DNA from: JBEBSD01 sp040394475
GTDB lineage: Bacteria > Bacteroidota > Bacteroidia > Cytophagales > Spirosomataceae
DNA: 64,000 nucleotides
Reading direction: 5' to 3'
NCBI GenBank assembly: GCA_040394475.1
Contig: JBEBSD010000012.1
Location: forward strand, 39,769 to 103,768
Positions within the stretch are counted from its first letter, which is position 1. Each line of letters begins with the position of its first letter. Below the pieces are notes generated by a model, which was given only the letters and a program-made list of their open reading frames with translations, was not told the DNA's origin and did not search any database. The position numbers and the translations under genes were made by a program. Shown here in pieces: positions 25,413-35,343 of the stretch.

Positions 25413-26170
25413 ACCGATCCGTATGATGTGGAGAAATCCGCATCATACCCTACTTCCGTCAAAAAAAGCCCTTGTGCCGGCGCCTGAGGACCGGCCAGCT
25501 TCCGGTCTTTGGCCAGGATCAACTGCTCGAAATCGGCAACGCTTCGTTTGCCGCTGCCCACTTCCAGAAGCGTCCCCACCAATGCCCGTACCATACCCCT
25601 TAAAAACCGGTTCGATTGAATCGTAAACACCAGTAAATCTCCCTCCTGCTCCCAGCGAGCTTCGGTAATGGTGCAAAGAAATGTTTTGACATCCGTGTGG
25701 ATTTTACTGAAACTTTCAAAATCACTGTACTGCAATAAAAGCTGTGCCGCTTCATTCATGCGGTCTATTGCCAATTCCGTCCGGAAAAGGTAAGTACGCT
25801 TGAACCGGAACGGGTTTTTGCAGCGGGATATCCGGTACTGATAACGACGGTGGGTGGCGGCAAAACGGGAATGAAAATCAGCTGCTACCGGGATAAGCCG
25901 CCGCACCGCAATATCAGGCGGAAGCATGGCATTCAGCTGATAAACAGTCTGAGCCGGATTGACCAGGGACTGCTCCAGGTCCAGGTGAGCGAACTGTTGT
26001 TCGGCATGCACGCCGGTGTCTGTACGGCTGCTGCCCGTCAACCGCACCGGATACCGTACTAACCGGCTTATTTTTTCTTCCAATACCTGCTGGACTGTCA
26101 GGGCATTTTGCTGTATTTGCCAGCCGCAATAATGGCTCCCGTCGTAGCTATGCTCAATCAAATAACGCAT
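25397..26170 (-). CDS. truA: tRNA pseudouridine(38-40) synthase
   Basis: 257 residues from the ATG at 26170 (MRYLIEHSYDGSHYCGWQIQ), the usual TruA start; an upstream in-frame TTG would add six residues. TruA makes pseudouridine at tRNA positions 38-40. The catalytic Asp is at 51 in GSSRTDTGVHA, and RFLRGMVRALVGTLLEVGSG gives the conserved C-terminal motif. It is divergent from glnS, 165 bases apart, and convergent with the NIPSNAP gene. Confidence 0.95.
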   Translation of the reverse strand: MRYLIEHSYDGSHYCGWQIQQNALTVQQVLEEKISRLVRYPVRLTGSSRTDTGVHAEQQFAHLDLEQSLVNPAQTVYQLNAMLPPDIAVRRLIPVAADFHSRFAATHRRYQYRISRCKNPFRFKRTYLFRTELAIDRMNEAAQLLLQYSDFESFSKIHTDVKTFLCTITEARWEQEGDLLVFTIQSNRFLRGMVRALVGTLLEVGSGKRSVADFEQLILAKDRKLAGPQAPAQGLFLTEVGYDADFSTSYGSVYKSE

Positions 26171-26195
26171 GGACAAAGATAGAAACAAAAAAATC

Positions 26196-26227
26196 TTGTT
26201 GGGTTCGTTTGAAGAGTATTAAATTTG
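26196..26227 (+). promoter_or_regulatory. candidate glnS promoter
   Basis: TTG at 26196-26198 and TAAATTTG at 26220-26227 are separated by 21 bases, close to the Bacteroidota -33/-7 layout. The first in-frame start codon of the glnS frame (26225) lies inside the -7 motif, which favours translation from ATG 26336 after a ~100-base leader. Confidence 0.55.
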
Positions 26228-26335
26228 CCTGTCAAAAGACACCTGGCCGCTACGTTGCTTGATTACAAATTAAGAAATCCGGGCGCGGAAAAGGGCAAAG
26301 TAGGTTATCTTGCGACGGTTTTTAAAAACACCTTT

Positions 26336-28006
26336 ATGATTACCGCAGAAAAGAAAGAAGACAGGTCACTTAACTTCATCGAAGAAATTATAGAATCGGA
26401 TCTGGAAAGTGGAAAATACACCGAAATTATTACACGGTTCCCTCCGGAACCCAACGGCTACCTCCACATTGGCCATGCAACCAGTATTTGTCTTAATTTT
26501 GGATTGACTCAAAAATATAAAGGGTATACCAATCTCCGGTTTGATGATACGAATCCGGTTACCGAAGACACCGAGTACGTAGAAAGTATTAAAAATGATG
26601 TCCGGTGGCTGGGGTTTGAATGGGAAAACGAATTGTATGCCTCCGATTATTTTGATCAGCTGTATGCCTTTGCGATCGAGCTGATCCGGAAAGGACTGGC
26701 GTATGTAGACGACAGCAGTTCCGAAACGATTGCCCTGGAAAAAGGAACCCCCACCACGCCGGGAGTTGACAGCCCCTACCGTTCCCGTAGTGTAGCGGAA
26801 AACCTGTCGCTGTTCGAACGGATGAAGAACGGGGAGTTTCCGGATGGCAGTAAAACCTTGCGTGCCAAAATTGAAATGGGTCATGTAAATATGCTGATGC
26901 GGGACCCGATCCTCTACCGGATCAAACACGCCCATCATCACCGGACCGGCGACAAATGGCACATCTACCCGATGTACGACTTTGCACACGGGCAAAGCGA
27001 TTCCATTGAGAAAATCACGCATTCACTGTGTACGCTGGAGTTTGTCCCGCACCGGGAATTGTACGACTGGCTGATTGAAAAACTGGGAATTTACCCCTCT
27101 CATCAATACGAATTTGCCCGGCGCAACCTGAATTATACCATCACCAGCAAACGAAAGCTCTTGCAACTGGTGACCGAAAAACACGTATCGGGCTGGGATG
27201 ACCCGCGGATGCCTACCATCGCCGGAATGCGCCGCAGGGGATACCCGCCGGAGGCTATCCGCGATTTTTGCGAGCGGATCGGAGTAGCCAAGCGGGACAA
27301 CCTGGTCGATATCGGCTTGCTGGAATTCTGTGTCCGGGAACAACTTAATAAAGAGGCGTTACGCCGGATGGTGGTGCTGAACCCGCTTAAGGTGGTCATC
27401 ACTAATTTCCCGGAAGGCAAAACGGAAATCTGCGCCAGCGAAAACAATCCTGAAGCTCCCGAAACCGGCAGCCGGGATGTGATTTTTTCCCGGGAGATCT
27501 TTATCGAGCAGGAAGACTTCCTGGAAGTACCTTCTAAAAAATTCTTCCGGCTGGCTCCCGGGCAGGTCGTCCGCCTCAAAAGCGCCTATATCATTCGTTG
27601 CGACGAAGTCGTAAAGGATGCCTCCGGCGTCGTCCTTGAAGTGCGCTGCACCTACCTGGAAAATAGCAAAAGCGGGGAAGATACTTCCGGCGTAACGGCC
27701 AAGGGAACACTTCACTGGGTGTCATCCGCCACCTGCCTGCCGGTAGAAGTCAGGCTGTACGACCGGCTTTTTTCGGTGGAAGACCCGGCCTCCCAGGAAG
27801 GAGATTTCAAAAGTTACCTGAATCCCGATTCCTTAAAAGTCGTGACCGGATATGCCGAACAGTCTCTGAAAGAAGCCGTCCTCTCCGATCGCTTTCAATT
27901 CCTGCGCCTGGGTTATTTTTGTATGGATCCGGACAGCTCAGTGGAAAAACCGGTTTTCAACCGAACCGCCACACTACGGGATAATTTTGCAAAAACTAAG
28001 AAGTAA
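26336..28006 (+). CDS. glnS: glutamine--tRNA ligase
   Basis: 556 residues from ATG 26336 (MITAEKKEDRSLNFIEEIIE), the typical GlnRS N-terminus and length. The enzyme charges tRNA-Gln directly. Landmarks: RFPPEPNGYLHIGHATSICL with HIGH at 44-47, the LRFDDTNP motif (the glutamine, not glutamate, type), DPILYRIKHAHHHRTGDKWH, YDFAHGQSDSIE and a KMSKS-like TITSKRKL. The C-terminal beta-barrels bind the anticodon. A heptad array begins with the first base after the stop. Confidence 0.97.
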   Translation: MITAEKKEDRSLNFIEEIIESDLESGKYTEIITRFPPEPNGYLHIGHATSICLNFGLTQKYKGYTNLRFDDTNPVTEDTEYVESIKNDVRWLGFEWENELYASDYFDQLYAFAIELIRKGLAYVDDSSSETIALEKGTPTTPGVDSPYRSRSVAENLSLFERMKNGEFPDGSKTLRAKIEMGHVNMLMRDPILYRIKHAHHHRTGDKWHIYPMYDFAHGQSDSIEKITHSLCTLEFVPHRELYDWLIEKLGIYPSHQYEFARRNLNYTITSKRKLLQLVTEKHVSGWDDPRMPTIAGMRRRGYPPEAIRDFCERIGVAKRDNLVDIGLLEFCVREQLNKEALRRMVVLNPLKVVITNFPEGKTEICASENNPEAPETGSRDVIFSREIFIEQEDFLEVPSKKFFRLAPGQVVRLKSAYIIRCDEVVKDASGVVLEVRCTYLENSKSGEDTSGVTAKGTLHWVSSATCLPVEVRLYDRLFSVEDPASQEGDFKSYLNPDSLKVVTGYAEQSLKEAVLSDRFQFLRLGYFCMDPDSSVEKPVFNRTATLRDNFAKTKK

Positions 28007-28104
28007 TTTACGATTTACGAGGTACGATTTGCTGATAGCCGATAGCTGATTTACGAGGGACGATTTACTGATAGCTGATAGCCGATAGCCGATAACTGAT
28101 AGCC
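28007..28104. repeat. heptad-phased intergenic repeat array 3
   Basis: Starts at the base after the glnS stop. Words TTACGAT, TTACGAG and GTACGAT, then (after three bases) CTGATAG, CCGATAG, CTGATTT, ACGAGGG, ACGATTT, ACTGATA, GCTGATA, GCCGATA, GCCGATA and ACTGATA keep perfect 7-base register for ten units. Bases 28105-28224 have no gene, but ATCGTAAATC at 28209-28218 is the complement of the array's GATTTACGA-type words. Confidence 0.85.
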
Positions 28105-28224
28105 CATCCCGACGGCTTATTCGGCAACTCATCAATTAAATGAATTACCTCCAACCCTATCCGTTTCGTTCTGCTCTTAATTTCTTCTCTCATGAAATCA
28201 CCCATCAAAAATCGTAAATCAAAA

Positions 28225-29112
28225 CTACTGCGATTCCGGCGCCGCGGGAAGTTCTACCCAATACGTTTTGCCCGGTTTACCGGATAATTTCTTATCCCGG
28301 AGCCAGGGGTTGTGCATTTTCAGCACTTTGTAACTGGTCCCCTGTGCGATGGCGAAGTCGACTAAATTCTCAACGGGTGCACTGACTGCAATTTTCTGGG
28401 TGGGAATAACCGGGTACAGTTGTTCAGGAGGCAGTGCATACCCATATCTTTCAGGGCTTTTCATAATTTCCTTTAACGCCAGTATCCGGAAAACATAGCG
28501 GAAAGTTTCCTCTGTCAGCAACAAGTCGTAGTAATCAGCAACCTTCTGGCTTTCGATCTGACGGGTAATACCGGCCATACCGCCGTTATAGGAAGCAGCC
28601 GCCAGGGTCCAGGAACCGAATTTCTTCCGGGCACTTAACAGGTAGCGGCACGCGGCCTCTGTCGATTTTTCCAAATGGTAACGCTCATCCACACTGTCGC
28701 TGACCTCCATTCCGTACTCCCGGGCGGTTACCGGCATAAACTGCCAGATCCCCCTGGCTCCCGCGGGAGAAACAGCATTTTCGAGCCTGCTCTCGATTAC
28801 CGCCAGGTACTTAAAGTCGTCCGGCACACCGTACTGCTTCAGGATCGGCTCAATAACGGGAAAGTACCGGTTGGCGCGCTTGATGATCAGCGTCGTCGAG
28901 GCATGCAGGTTGCTATTGATAATCAATTCCCGGTCCAGCCGTTCACTGACATCGGGAACGTGCAGCGGAGCAGGCTCTCCGGCAAAGTCGACGGCTTCCG
29001 GAAACAAGCTTACCGGTTCGGTTGCTATTGGAGCAGATGAGGTTGTGACGGTCAGTAGCCCGCCAATCAGCAGGAGCAGCGCTATTCCTGCGGTTCCTTT
29101 CAATAAGTTCAT
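28225..29112 (-). CDS. lytic transglycosylase (SLT domain, MltD-like)
   Basis: 295 residues. An N-terminal signal or membrane segment (~1-26) is followed by an SLT goose-lysozyme-like domain (~85-230) with catalytic Glu107 in KYLAVIESRLENAVSPAGAR, then GIWQFMPVTAREYGM, SYNGG and the RYVFRILALKEIM helix. The C-terminal ~60 residues (LVDFAIAQGTSYKVLKMHNP, YWVELP) resemble the degenerate LysM-like tail of MltD proteins. It cleaves peptidoglycan glycan strands in the periplasm with formation of anhydro-muropeptides. Monocistronic. Confidence 0.92.
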   Translation of the reverse strand: MNLLKGTAGIALLLLIGGLLTVTTSSAPIATEPVSLFPEAVDFAGEPAPLHVPDVSERLDRELIINSNLHASTTLIIKRANRYFPVIEPILKQYGVPDDFKYLAVIESRLENAVSPAGARGIWQFMPVTAREYGMEVSDSVDERYHLEKSTEAACRYLLSARKKFGSWTLAAASYNGGMAGITRQIESQKVADYYDLLLTEETFRYVFRILALKEIMKSPERYGYALPPEQLYPVIPTQKIAVSAPVENLVDFAIAQGTSYKVLKMHNPWLRDKKLSGKPGKTYWVELPAAPESQ

Positions 29113-29373
29113 GGACAGCTTTATTTAGGCGGTCAAACGGTTGTCAGACCATTGATTAAACCCAAATCTAACTAAAAATACCCGATTCACAGTGCGCATC
29201 GGTGTTTCCCGCCGGCAATTTCCCGGATCCTTTTTTCCACTCCACAAGTTTTTTACAACCAAAAGTACTCCTGCCTTTGGCAAAACGTTTCTTATAGACA
29301 ACGGTAAAAATCAACGGCAGTAGCCTTATATCACTGTGCGATCCTATTACAAGTATTAATTCAGGAGTCATAT

Positions 29374-31683
29374 ATGCAATTTTTGTGCCGGATAATAGTA
29401 CTGCTTGCGGGCGTAGCGGCGGGAATCGGGATGTCCTGCCAACGCAATGAGGCTACCGAAAGTACTGATTTTCAAGGAAAAATCAGCTATAATTTTGACG
29501 TCCGGCCCATATTGTCGGACAAATGTTTTGCCTGTCACGGCCCGGATGCCAACAAACGGGAAGCAGGCTTAAGGCTCGACGACCCCGAATCGGCCTACGC
29601 CGCATTGGCGGAAACGCCGGATGCCCACGCGCTGGTGCCGGGGAAACCGGAGTTATCGCACGTGTACCTGCGGATTTCAAGCGCTGATACCTCTCTGCGG
29701 ATGCCGCCGGTTTCCTCGAACCTCAAACTCACAGCCTCTGAAATCGACCTGATCAAAGCCTGGATCCGGGAAGGAGCCCGCTATGAAAAGCACTGGTCGT
29801 TTGTAGCGCCCGAAAAAACAGACCTGCCGAAAGTTTCCGACAAGCAATGGCCCCGCAACGAGATTGACTATTTTGTGCTCGGCAAAATGGAAAAAAACGG
29901 GCTAAGTCCCAACGACGCGGCTGATAAGGAACGCCTGCTGAAGCGCCTGGCCTTTGACCTCACCGGACTTCCCCCCACCTTCGAAATGATGGAAGCGTTT
30001 CAGGACCCGGAAGCGGACTACGAAAAAATGGTCGACCGGCTCCTTGCGCTGCCCGCTTATGGAGAGAAAATGGCGGTGCACTGGCTGGATATCGCCCGCT
30101 ATGCCGACTCTTACGGCTACCAGGACGATGGCTACCGGACACAGTGGCCCTGGAGAGACTGGGTTATCCACGCGTTTAACGAAAACTTTTCCTACAAGGA
30201 TTTTGTCACCTGGCAGCTGGCGGGCGACCTGCTTCCCCATGCCGGCAAGGAACAGTTACTGGCAACCGGTTTCAACCGGAATCATAAAATAACGGAAGAA
30301 GGCGGCGTGATTCCCGAAGAATACCGGGTATCCTATGTCGCCGACCGGAGTGATTTGTTTGGAAAAGCTTTTATGGGAATTACGATGGAATGCGCCCGCT
30401 GCCATGACCACAAATACGATCCTGTCTCCCAGAAAGATTACTACAGCTTATTTGCTTTCTTCAACAACGTTGATGAAGTGGGGATCGAATCTGTGATCGG
30501 CGGCCCGGAAACCTATGCGAAACGGCCTCTGATGGAAATTTCCCGGAAAGACATCGACACCCTGCTCACTTTTCTTAACCAGCCCGACACCAGCAACCGG
30601 CTGATTGTTTCCGTCATGGGCGAAAAGGCCGAATTACGAAAGACATTTGTATTGAACCGGGGGGAATACGACGCCCCGACAGATGAGGTGACGCCGGCCA
30701 CCCCGGCGGCGATGCTGCCTTTTGATGCCCGGTACCCGAAAAACCGCCTCGGGTTGACCCAGTGGCTGTTTGACAGGAAAAATCCCCTTACCGCCCGTGT
30801 GTATGTCAACATCCTGTGGCAGGAGTTTTTCGGACAGGGGCTGGTCAGAACTACCGGCGATCTGGGCATGCAGGGGGAACTCCCCTCCCACCCGGCCCTG
30901 CTGGACTGGCTCGCAGTGGATTTTATGGAGAACGAATGGGATATCAAACGATTGGTGAAGCAAATGGTACTATCGGCCACCTATCGGCAATCCTCGGTGG
31001 TAACAGCCGATAAACTGGCCAAGGACCCGGAAAACAGCTTATTGGCGCGCGGTCCCCGGTATCGCGTAAATGCTGAATTTGTCAGGGATATTGTCTTGTC
31101 GAGCAGCGGACTGCTCAATCCGGTAATAGGAGGCCCCAGTGTAAAACCCTACCAGCCGCCCGGACTATGGGAAGGTGCCACTTCGGGCCGCGGACTACTC
31201 TCCATCTATGTCCAGGACAAAGGCAGCCGGCTCTACCGCCGGGGGATCTATACACTGATCAAACGGACTGTCCCACCGCCTTCGATGGCCATTTTTGATG
31301 CCAGTAACCGGGACATCTGTGAAGTCAAACGGCTGAAGACCAATACGCCCCTGCAAGCGCTCATTATGATGAACGATCCCACCGTGCTGGAAGCATCGCG
31401 GGTATTGGCGGGAAAATTGTTACAGGAAAACCAGGAAGCCGAAGCAACCATTACCCGGGCCTTCCGGAAGATTGTGTGCCGGCAGCCCAGGCAGGAAGAA
31501 GTGCAGGTGTTGCTGGCCTATTATCAGAAGCAACTGGAGACACTCGATGACCAGACAGCGGAACGCATCTTATCTGTGGGGGAATATCCGCAGGAAGCAC
31601 ACATCGACAAACGGCAGCAGGCGGCGCTCATGCGTGTGGTGACCACTTTGTACAACCTGGAAGAAACCATCACTAAAACCTGA
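29374..31683 (+). CDS. planctomycete-type cytochrome c (PSCyt1) / DUF1549 / DUF1553 protein
   Basis: 769 residues. The signal peptide ends at a possible lipoprotein Cys22 (GIGMSC). PSCyt1 heme motif CFACH spans residues 51-55, with RMPP (second heme-ligand Met) ~40 residues later and a WIREGARYEKHW end. DUF1549 follows (LLKRLAFDLTGLPPTFEMME, HWLDIARYADSYGYQDDGYR, CARCHDHKYDPVSQKDYYSL, which holds another CxxCH). DUF1553 is C-terminal (NPLTARVYVNILWQEFFGQG, LSATYRQSS, RRGIYTLIKRTVPPPSMAIF, NTPLQALIMMNDPTVLEASR). The role is unknown; it is often placed with secreted carbohydrate or sulfate catabolism. An SD-like AGGAG lies 6 bases before the ATG. It is the first gene of a three-gene operon. Confidence 0.92.
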   Translation: MQFLCRIIVLLAGVAAGIGMSCQRNEATESTDFQGKISYNFDVRPILSDKCFACHGPDANKREAGLRLDDPESAYAALAETPDAHALVPGKPELSHVYLRISSADTSLRMPPVSSNLKLTASEIDLIKAWIREGARYEKHWSFVAPEKTDLPKVSDKQWPRNEIDYFVLGKMEKNGLSPNDAADKERLLKRLAFDLTGLPPTFEMMEAFQDPEADYEKMVDRLLALPAYGEKMAVHWLDIARYADSYGYQDDGYRTQWPWRDWVIHAFNENFSYKDFVTWQLAGDLLPHAGKEQLLATGFNRNHKITEEGGVIPEEYRVSYVADRSDLFGKAFMGITMECARCHDHKYDPVSQKDYYSLFAFFNNVDEVGIESVIGGPETYAKRPLMEISRKDIDTLLTFLNQPDTSNRLIVSVMGEKAELRKTFVLNRGEYDAPTDEVTPATPAAMLPFDARYPKNRLGLTQWLFDRKNPLTARVYVNILWQEFFGQGLVRTTGDLGMQGELPSHPALLDWLAVDFMENEWDIKRLVKQMVLSATYRQSSVVTADKLAKDPENSLLARGPRYRVNAEFVRDIVLSSSGLLNPVIGGPSVKPYQPPGLWEGATSGRGLLSIYVQDKGSRLYRRGIYTLIKRTVPPPSMAIFDASNRDICEVKRLKTNTPLQALIMMNDPTVLEASRVLAGKLLQENQEAEATITRAFRKIVCRQPRQEEVQVLLAYYQKQLETLDDQTAERILSVGEYPQEAHIDKRQQAALMRVVTTLYNLEETITKT

Positions 31684-31720
31684 CCACGTTAAGTGATTTA
31701 ACCCTTTATACCGATTAGCT

Positions 31721-33175
31721 ATGAGCAAGGAATTTCTTGAATATGGATTTAATTCGAACCGGCGCCGTTTTTTGTCGAACCTCAGCCTGGGTATCGGCAG
31801 CGTGGCGCTCGGTTCCCTGCTGATGCCGGATTTGTGGAATAGTAAAAATATAGAAGAAGACGGGCTTCCTGTCGGGCTCCCGCATTTCGCCCCGAAGGCC
31901 AAACGGATCATTTACCTTTTTCAGAACGGCGCGCCTTCCCAACAGGAGCTATTTGATTACAAACCGAAACTCAACCAGCTGCGGGGAGAAGAAATCCCGC
32001 CGTCTGTAAGGGGCTCCCAGCGACTGACCGGCATGACCGCCAACCAGTCCTCGTTCCCGTTGGTAGGCTCTTTTGTCGATTTCCAGCAATACGGGCAATC
32101 CAGGGCCTGGGTGAGTAACCTGATGCCCTATACGGCCAAAATCGTGGATGAACTGTGTTTTGTAAAATCCATGTACACGGAGGCGATTAACCACGATCCG
32201 GCCCTCACGTTCCTTCAAACCGGCGCCCAGCAGGGAAACCGGCCCAGCATGGGCGCCTGGCTGAGCTATGGATTGGGAAACCTTAATAAAAATCTTCCCA
32301 GTTTTACGGTATTGCTTTCCAGGGGGATCGGAAACGGCCAGGGGGTATATTCCCGGCTCTGGACGAATGGGTTTCTGGATTCGGTGCATCAGGGTGTTCA
32401 ATTCAGCAAGGGAGAAGATCCGGTACTCTACCTGCGTGACCCGGAAGGGATGAACCGCACCGAGCGCCGCGACATGCTGGATAACCTTTCGGTCTTGAAT
32501 GATATGTCCTACAAAGAATTCGGGGATCCGGAAATTGTCGCCAAAATTCAGCAGTACGAAATGGCTTACCGGATGCAGACGGCCATTCCGGAGGTCATGG
32601 ATGTCTCCAAAGAATCGGATGCGATGGTAAAACTCTACGGTCCGGACTGCCTAGTGCCCGGTACCTACGCCGCCAATTGCCTGCTGGCCCGCAAGCTCGT
32701 GGAAAACGGCGTCCGATTTGTACAGCTCTACCACCAGGGGTGGGATCAGCATGGCAACCTGCCGTACGAAATTACCCAGCAGGCCCGGGACGTTGATCAG
32801 GCTTCTGCAGGCCTGGTCATTGATTTAAAACAACGTGGTTTGCTGGAAGATACCCTGGTGATATGGGGCGGGGAATTCGGACGTACCAGCTATACCCAGG
32901 GAACGCTTACCCCCGATAACTACGGCCGCGACCATCATCCGCGCTGTTTTACCATCTGGATGGCGGGAGGCGGCATCAAACCCGGCATGGTGTACGGGGA
33001 GACCGACGAACTGGGCTATAACATCATTAAAGACCCCGTCCATGTCCATGATTTTCATGCCACCGTGCTGCATCAATTGGGGTTGAACCATGAAAAACTC
33101 ATATTCAAGCATCAGGGACGCCGTTACCGTCTCACGGATGTTGCCGGAAAAGTGGTTAAAGATATTATCAGCTGA
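31721..33175 (+). CDS. DUF1501 family exported protein
   Basis: 484 residues. The N-terminus contains SNRRRFLSNLSLGIGSVALG, a twin-arginine-type signal, so it is probably exported folded by Tat. The DUF1501 (sulfatase/alkaline-phosphatase fold) features are present: RIIYLFQNGAPSQQELFDYK, LYHQGWDQHGNL, IWGGEFGRTSYTQG, NYGRDHHPRCFTIWMAGGGI and GYNIIKDPVHVHDFHATVLH, with the Asp/His metal-type residues. The substrate is unknown. It starts 37 bases after the PSCyt1/DUF1549/DUF1553 gene, its near-constant partner in other genomes. Confidence 0.92.
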   Translation: MSKEFLEYGFNSNRRRFLSNLSLGIGSVALGSLLMPDLWNSKNIEEDGLPVGLPHFAPKAKRIIYLFQNGAPSQQELFDYKPKLNQLRGEEIPPSVRGSQRLTGMTANQSSFPLVGSFVDFQQYGQSRAWVSNLMPYTAKIVDELCFVKSMYTEAINHDPALTFLQTGAQQGNRPSMGAWLSYGLGNLNKNLPSFTVLLSRGIGNGQGVYSRLWTNGFLDSVHQGVQFSKGEDPVLYLRDPEGMNRTERRDMLDNLSVLNDMSYKEFGDPEIVAKIQQYEMAYRMQTAIPEVMDVSKESDAMVKLYGPDCLVPGTYAANCLLARKLVENGVRFVQLYHQGWDQHGNLPYEITQQARDVDQASAGLVIDLKQRGLLEDTLVIWGGEFGRTSYTQGTLTPDNYGRDHHPRCFTIWMAGGGIKPGMVYGETDELGYNIIKDPVHVHDFHATVLHQLGLNHEKLIFKHQGRRYRLTDVAGKVVKDIIS

Positions 33176-33181
33176 TACACC

Positions 33182-35338
33182 GTGGCGAATAAATTGGAAC
33201 CGATCTTCCGGAAGGGACTTTTGGCCCTGGTTATTTTTATACTATTCATCGTAGTATTCGAACAATTTCTTACCCTCCCCCGGTGGCTTCAGGCCCTGGG
33301 ACGCATGCATCCGCTGGTACTGCACTTCCCTATTGTACTGCTGCTGATGGCAGCCGGCTTGCAATATTTCGCCAGGTTTTCCAGGCAGTCGGTCTCCGGA
33401 GACATGCGGCAGGTCCTCCGGTTCCTTTGGCTGGCGGGCGCCTTATTTGCCGGTATTACCGTGGTAATGGGGATTTTTCTGTCACAGGAAGAAGGGTACA
33501 ACAGCGATGCAACCGACTGGCATAAATGGACCGGCGTGGCGGTTTTTCTACTGGCGAGCCTTTTATACCGTTTGCAGGGACATGCTTTTCTGGAGTCGTT
33601 TACGGGTGCCGTTTTAGTAATCGGTCTGGCGATACTCATCCCCGTATGCGGGCATCTGGGCGCTGTCCTGACCCACGGCGATAATTTCATCACGGCTCCC
33701 CTGCAACTGGAAAAAAAACGCCCCGTAGTGCCGCTGGAGGAAGCCTATGTCTTTGATGACCTCGTACTCCCCATTTTAGAAACAAAATGTACCGGTTGCC
33801 ATAACCCGAACAAAATCAAAGGGAAACTGAATTTAATGGATTCCGCAGCTATCCTCGCCGGCGGGAAATCGGGTCTTGCGATCAATTTCCAGCAACCGGA
33901 AGACAGCCGGTTGCTGGAACGTATCCACCTGCCGCTGGAAGCGAAAGAGCATATGCCCCCTAAAGGAAAGCCCCAGCTTACACCCGATGAAGAAGCTATC
34001 CTGGTAGCCTGGATCAAAGCCGGCGCTCCGTTCAGCAGGAAAGTGCTGTCGCTGGAATCCTCCGATCCGCTGCAGCAATTGGCCGCGAAGCAATTTCAGG
34101 CCGCCCCAACGGAAGTCAGCCAGGAAGTCTACACCTTCCCGGCGGCTAAAGAAGCCGATATAGAGCGTCTGAACACGGATTACCGGACCATTCTGCCGGT
34201 GGCTTACGGCTCGCCTGCCCTTTCCGTACAACTGTTTAGCGCACAAGCCTACGAAGCCCGGCAGCTGGAAGAGCTGCAGCCGGTCAAAACGCAGATTGTC
34301 AGCCTGGATCTCAGTAAATTACCGGTTACCGATGCCGACCTTAAACTGATCACCCCGTTTGAAAACCTTAGGCGGCTGAACCTGAATTTTACTAATATAA
34401 CCGCGGAGGGCCTGACTCCGTTAAGCAAGTTGCAACACCTGGATCAATTGCACCTGGCAGGCGTATCACTGAAACCGGAGGCAGTCAAAGCGTTACTGAC
34501 CGCAATCCCGTCACTCAAAGCCATGACCCTGTGGGAAACGGGTCTCACCCGTCAACACATGGAGGAGCTCTCACAGATCAATCCGTCCTTACACGTAACA
34601 GGTGCTTTCAGTGATGGAGACACGGTATTGCTTAAACTCAATCCACCGGTTGCACGGACCGATCAATGGGTATTCCCCGAACAAACCGAAGTGACACTCG
34701 GGCATCCTGTAAGCGGTGTGCGGTTACACTATACGCTCGACGAAACGGAGCCCGACAGCTTATCACCCGTATTTTCAACGCCCTTGACCCTTCATACCAC
34801 CAGTGTCGTCCGGGTTAAGGGCTATAAAGAGGGCTGGCTCCCCAGCGATGTGACGGATTTTCAATTCTACCGCAATACCTACAAACCGGATAGTGTGCAG
34901 CTGCTCAACAAGCTGAACCACGTACATCTAGCAGAGGGCGCCCACACCTTTTTCGACACTCAATTGGGAGCCATCGGGGCTAATAATCCGGCCTGGGCCA
35001 ATTATTTTGCGGGTGTCAGGCACGAAGCGATGCAGCTGGTGTGCCGGTTCGACGATCCAGCCGAGGTCTCTTCGGTGGGCATCCGGTACATGATCGAAGA
35101 AGCCACCGGCATCTACCCGCCTGCAGCGGTGGAGATCTGGGGAGGCGACAACGACCAGCAGTTGAAACTGCTGGCTAAGCGCACGCTCCAGGCACCCGAA
35201 AAAGGAGAAACCCCCAGTCTCCGGAAGCTGGACATTACCTTTCCGAAACACCCGGTCCGTTGCCTGAAAATTGTCGCTCAGCCCTACAAAACCGAACATC
35301 CGCGCCTCTTGCTGATCGACGAGATGTTCTTGAATTAA
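33182..35338 (+). CDS. membrane protein with cytochrome c, leucine-rich repeats and chitobiase-like C-terminal domain
   Basis: 718 residues from GTG at 33182, 6 bases after the DUF1501 stop. Residues ~10-170 hold five hydrophobic helices with HPLVLHFPIVLLLMA, a DUF2231-like membrane region. A PSCyt1-type heme domain follows with CTGCH at residues 203-207 and HMPPKGKPQLTPDEEAILVA. Residues ~370-470 contain three or four leucine-rich repeats (LKLITPFENLRRLNLNFTNI). Residues ~500-560 resemble the chitobiase/hexosaminidase Ig-like C-terminal domain (LHYTLDETEPDSLSPVFSTP), and the tail is a beta-sandwich. It could pass electrons from the exported operon partners to the inner membrane; this is inference. 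Confidence 0.85.
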   Translation: MANKLEPIFRKGLLALVIFILFIVVFEQFLTLPRWLQALGRMHPLVLHFPIVLLLMAAGLQYFARFSRQSVSGDMRQVLRFLWLAGALFAGITVVMGIFLSQEEGYNSDATDWHKWTGVAVFLLASLLYRLQGHAFLESFTGAVLVIGLAILIPVCGHLGAVLTHGDNFITAPLQLEKKRPVVPLEEAYVFDDLVLPILETKCTGCHNPNKIKGKLNLMDSAAILAGGKSGLAINFQQPEDSRLLERIHLPLEAKEHMPPKGKPQLTPDEEAILVAWIKAGAPFSRKVLSLESSDPLQQLAAKQFQAAPTEVSQEVYTFPAAKEADIERLNTDYRTILPVAYGSPALSVQLFSAQAYEARQLEELQPVKTQIVSLDLSKLPVTDADLKLITPFENLRRLNLNFTNITAEGLTPLSKLQHLDQLHLAGVSLKPEAVKALLTAIPSLKAMTLWETGLTRQHMEELSQINPSLHVTGAFSDGDTVLLKLNPPVARTDQWVFPEQTEVTLGHPVSGVRLHYTLDETEPDSLSPVFSTPLTLHTTSVVRVKGYKEGWLPSDVTDFQFYRNTYKPDSVQLLNKLNHVHLAEGAHTFFDTQLGAIGANNPAWANYFAGVRHEAMQLVCRFDDPAEVSSVGIRYMIEEATGIYPPAAVEIWGGDNDQQLKLLAKRTLQAPEKGETPSLRKLDITFPKHPVRCLKIVAQPYKTEHPRLLLIDEMFLN

Positions 35339-35343
35339 CGTCT

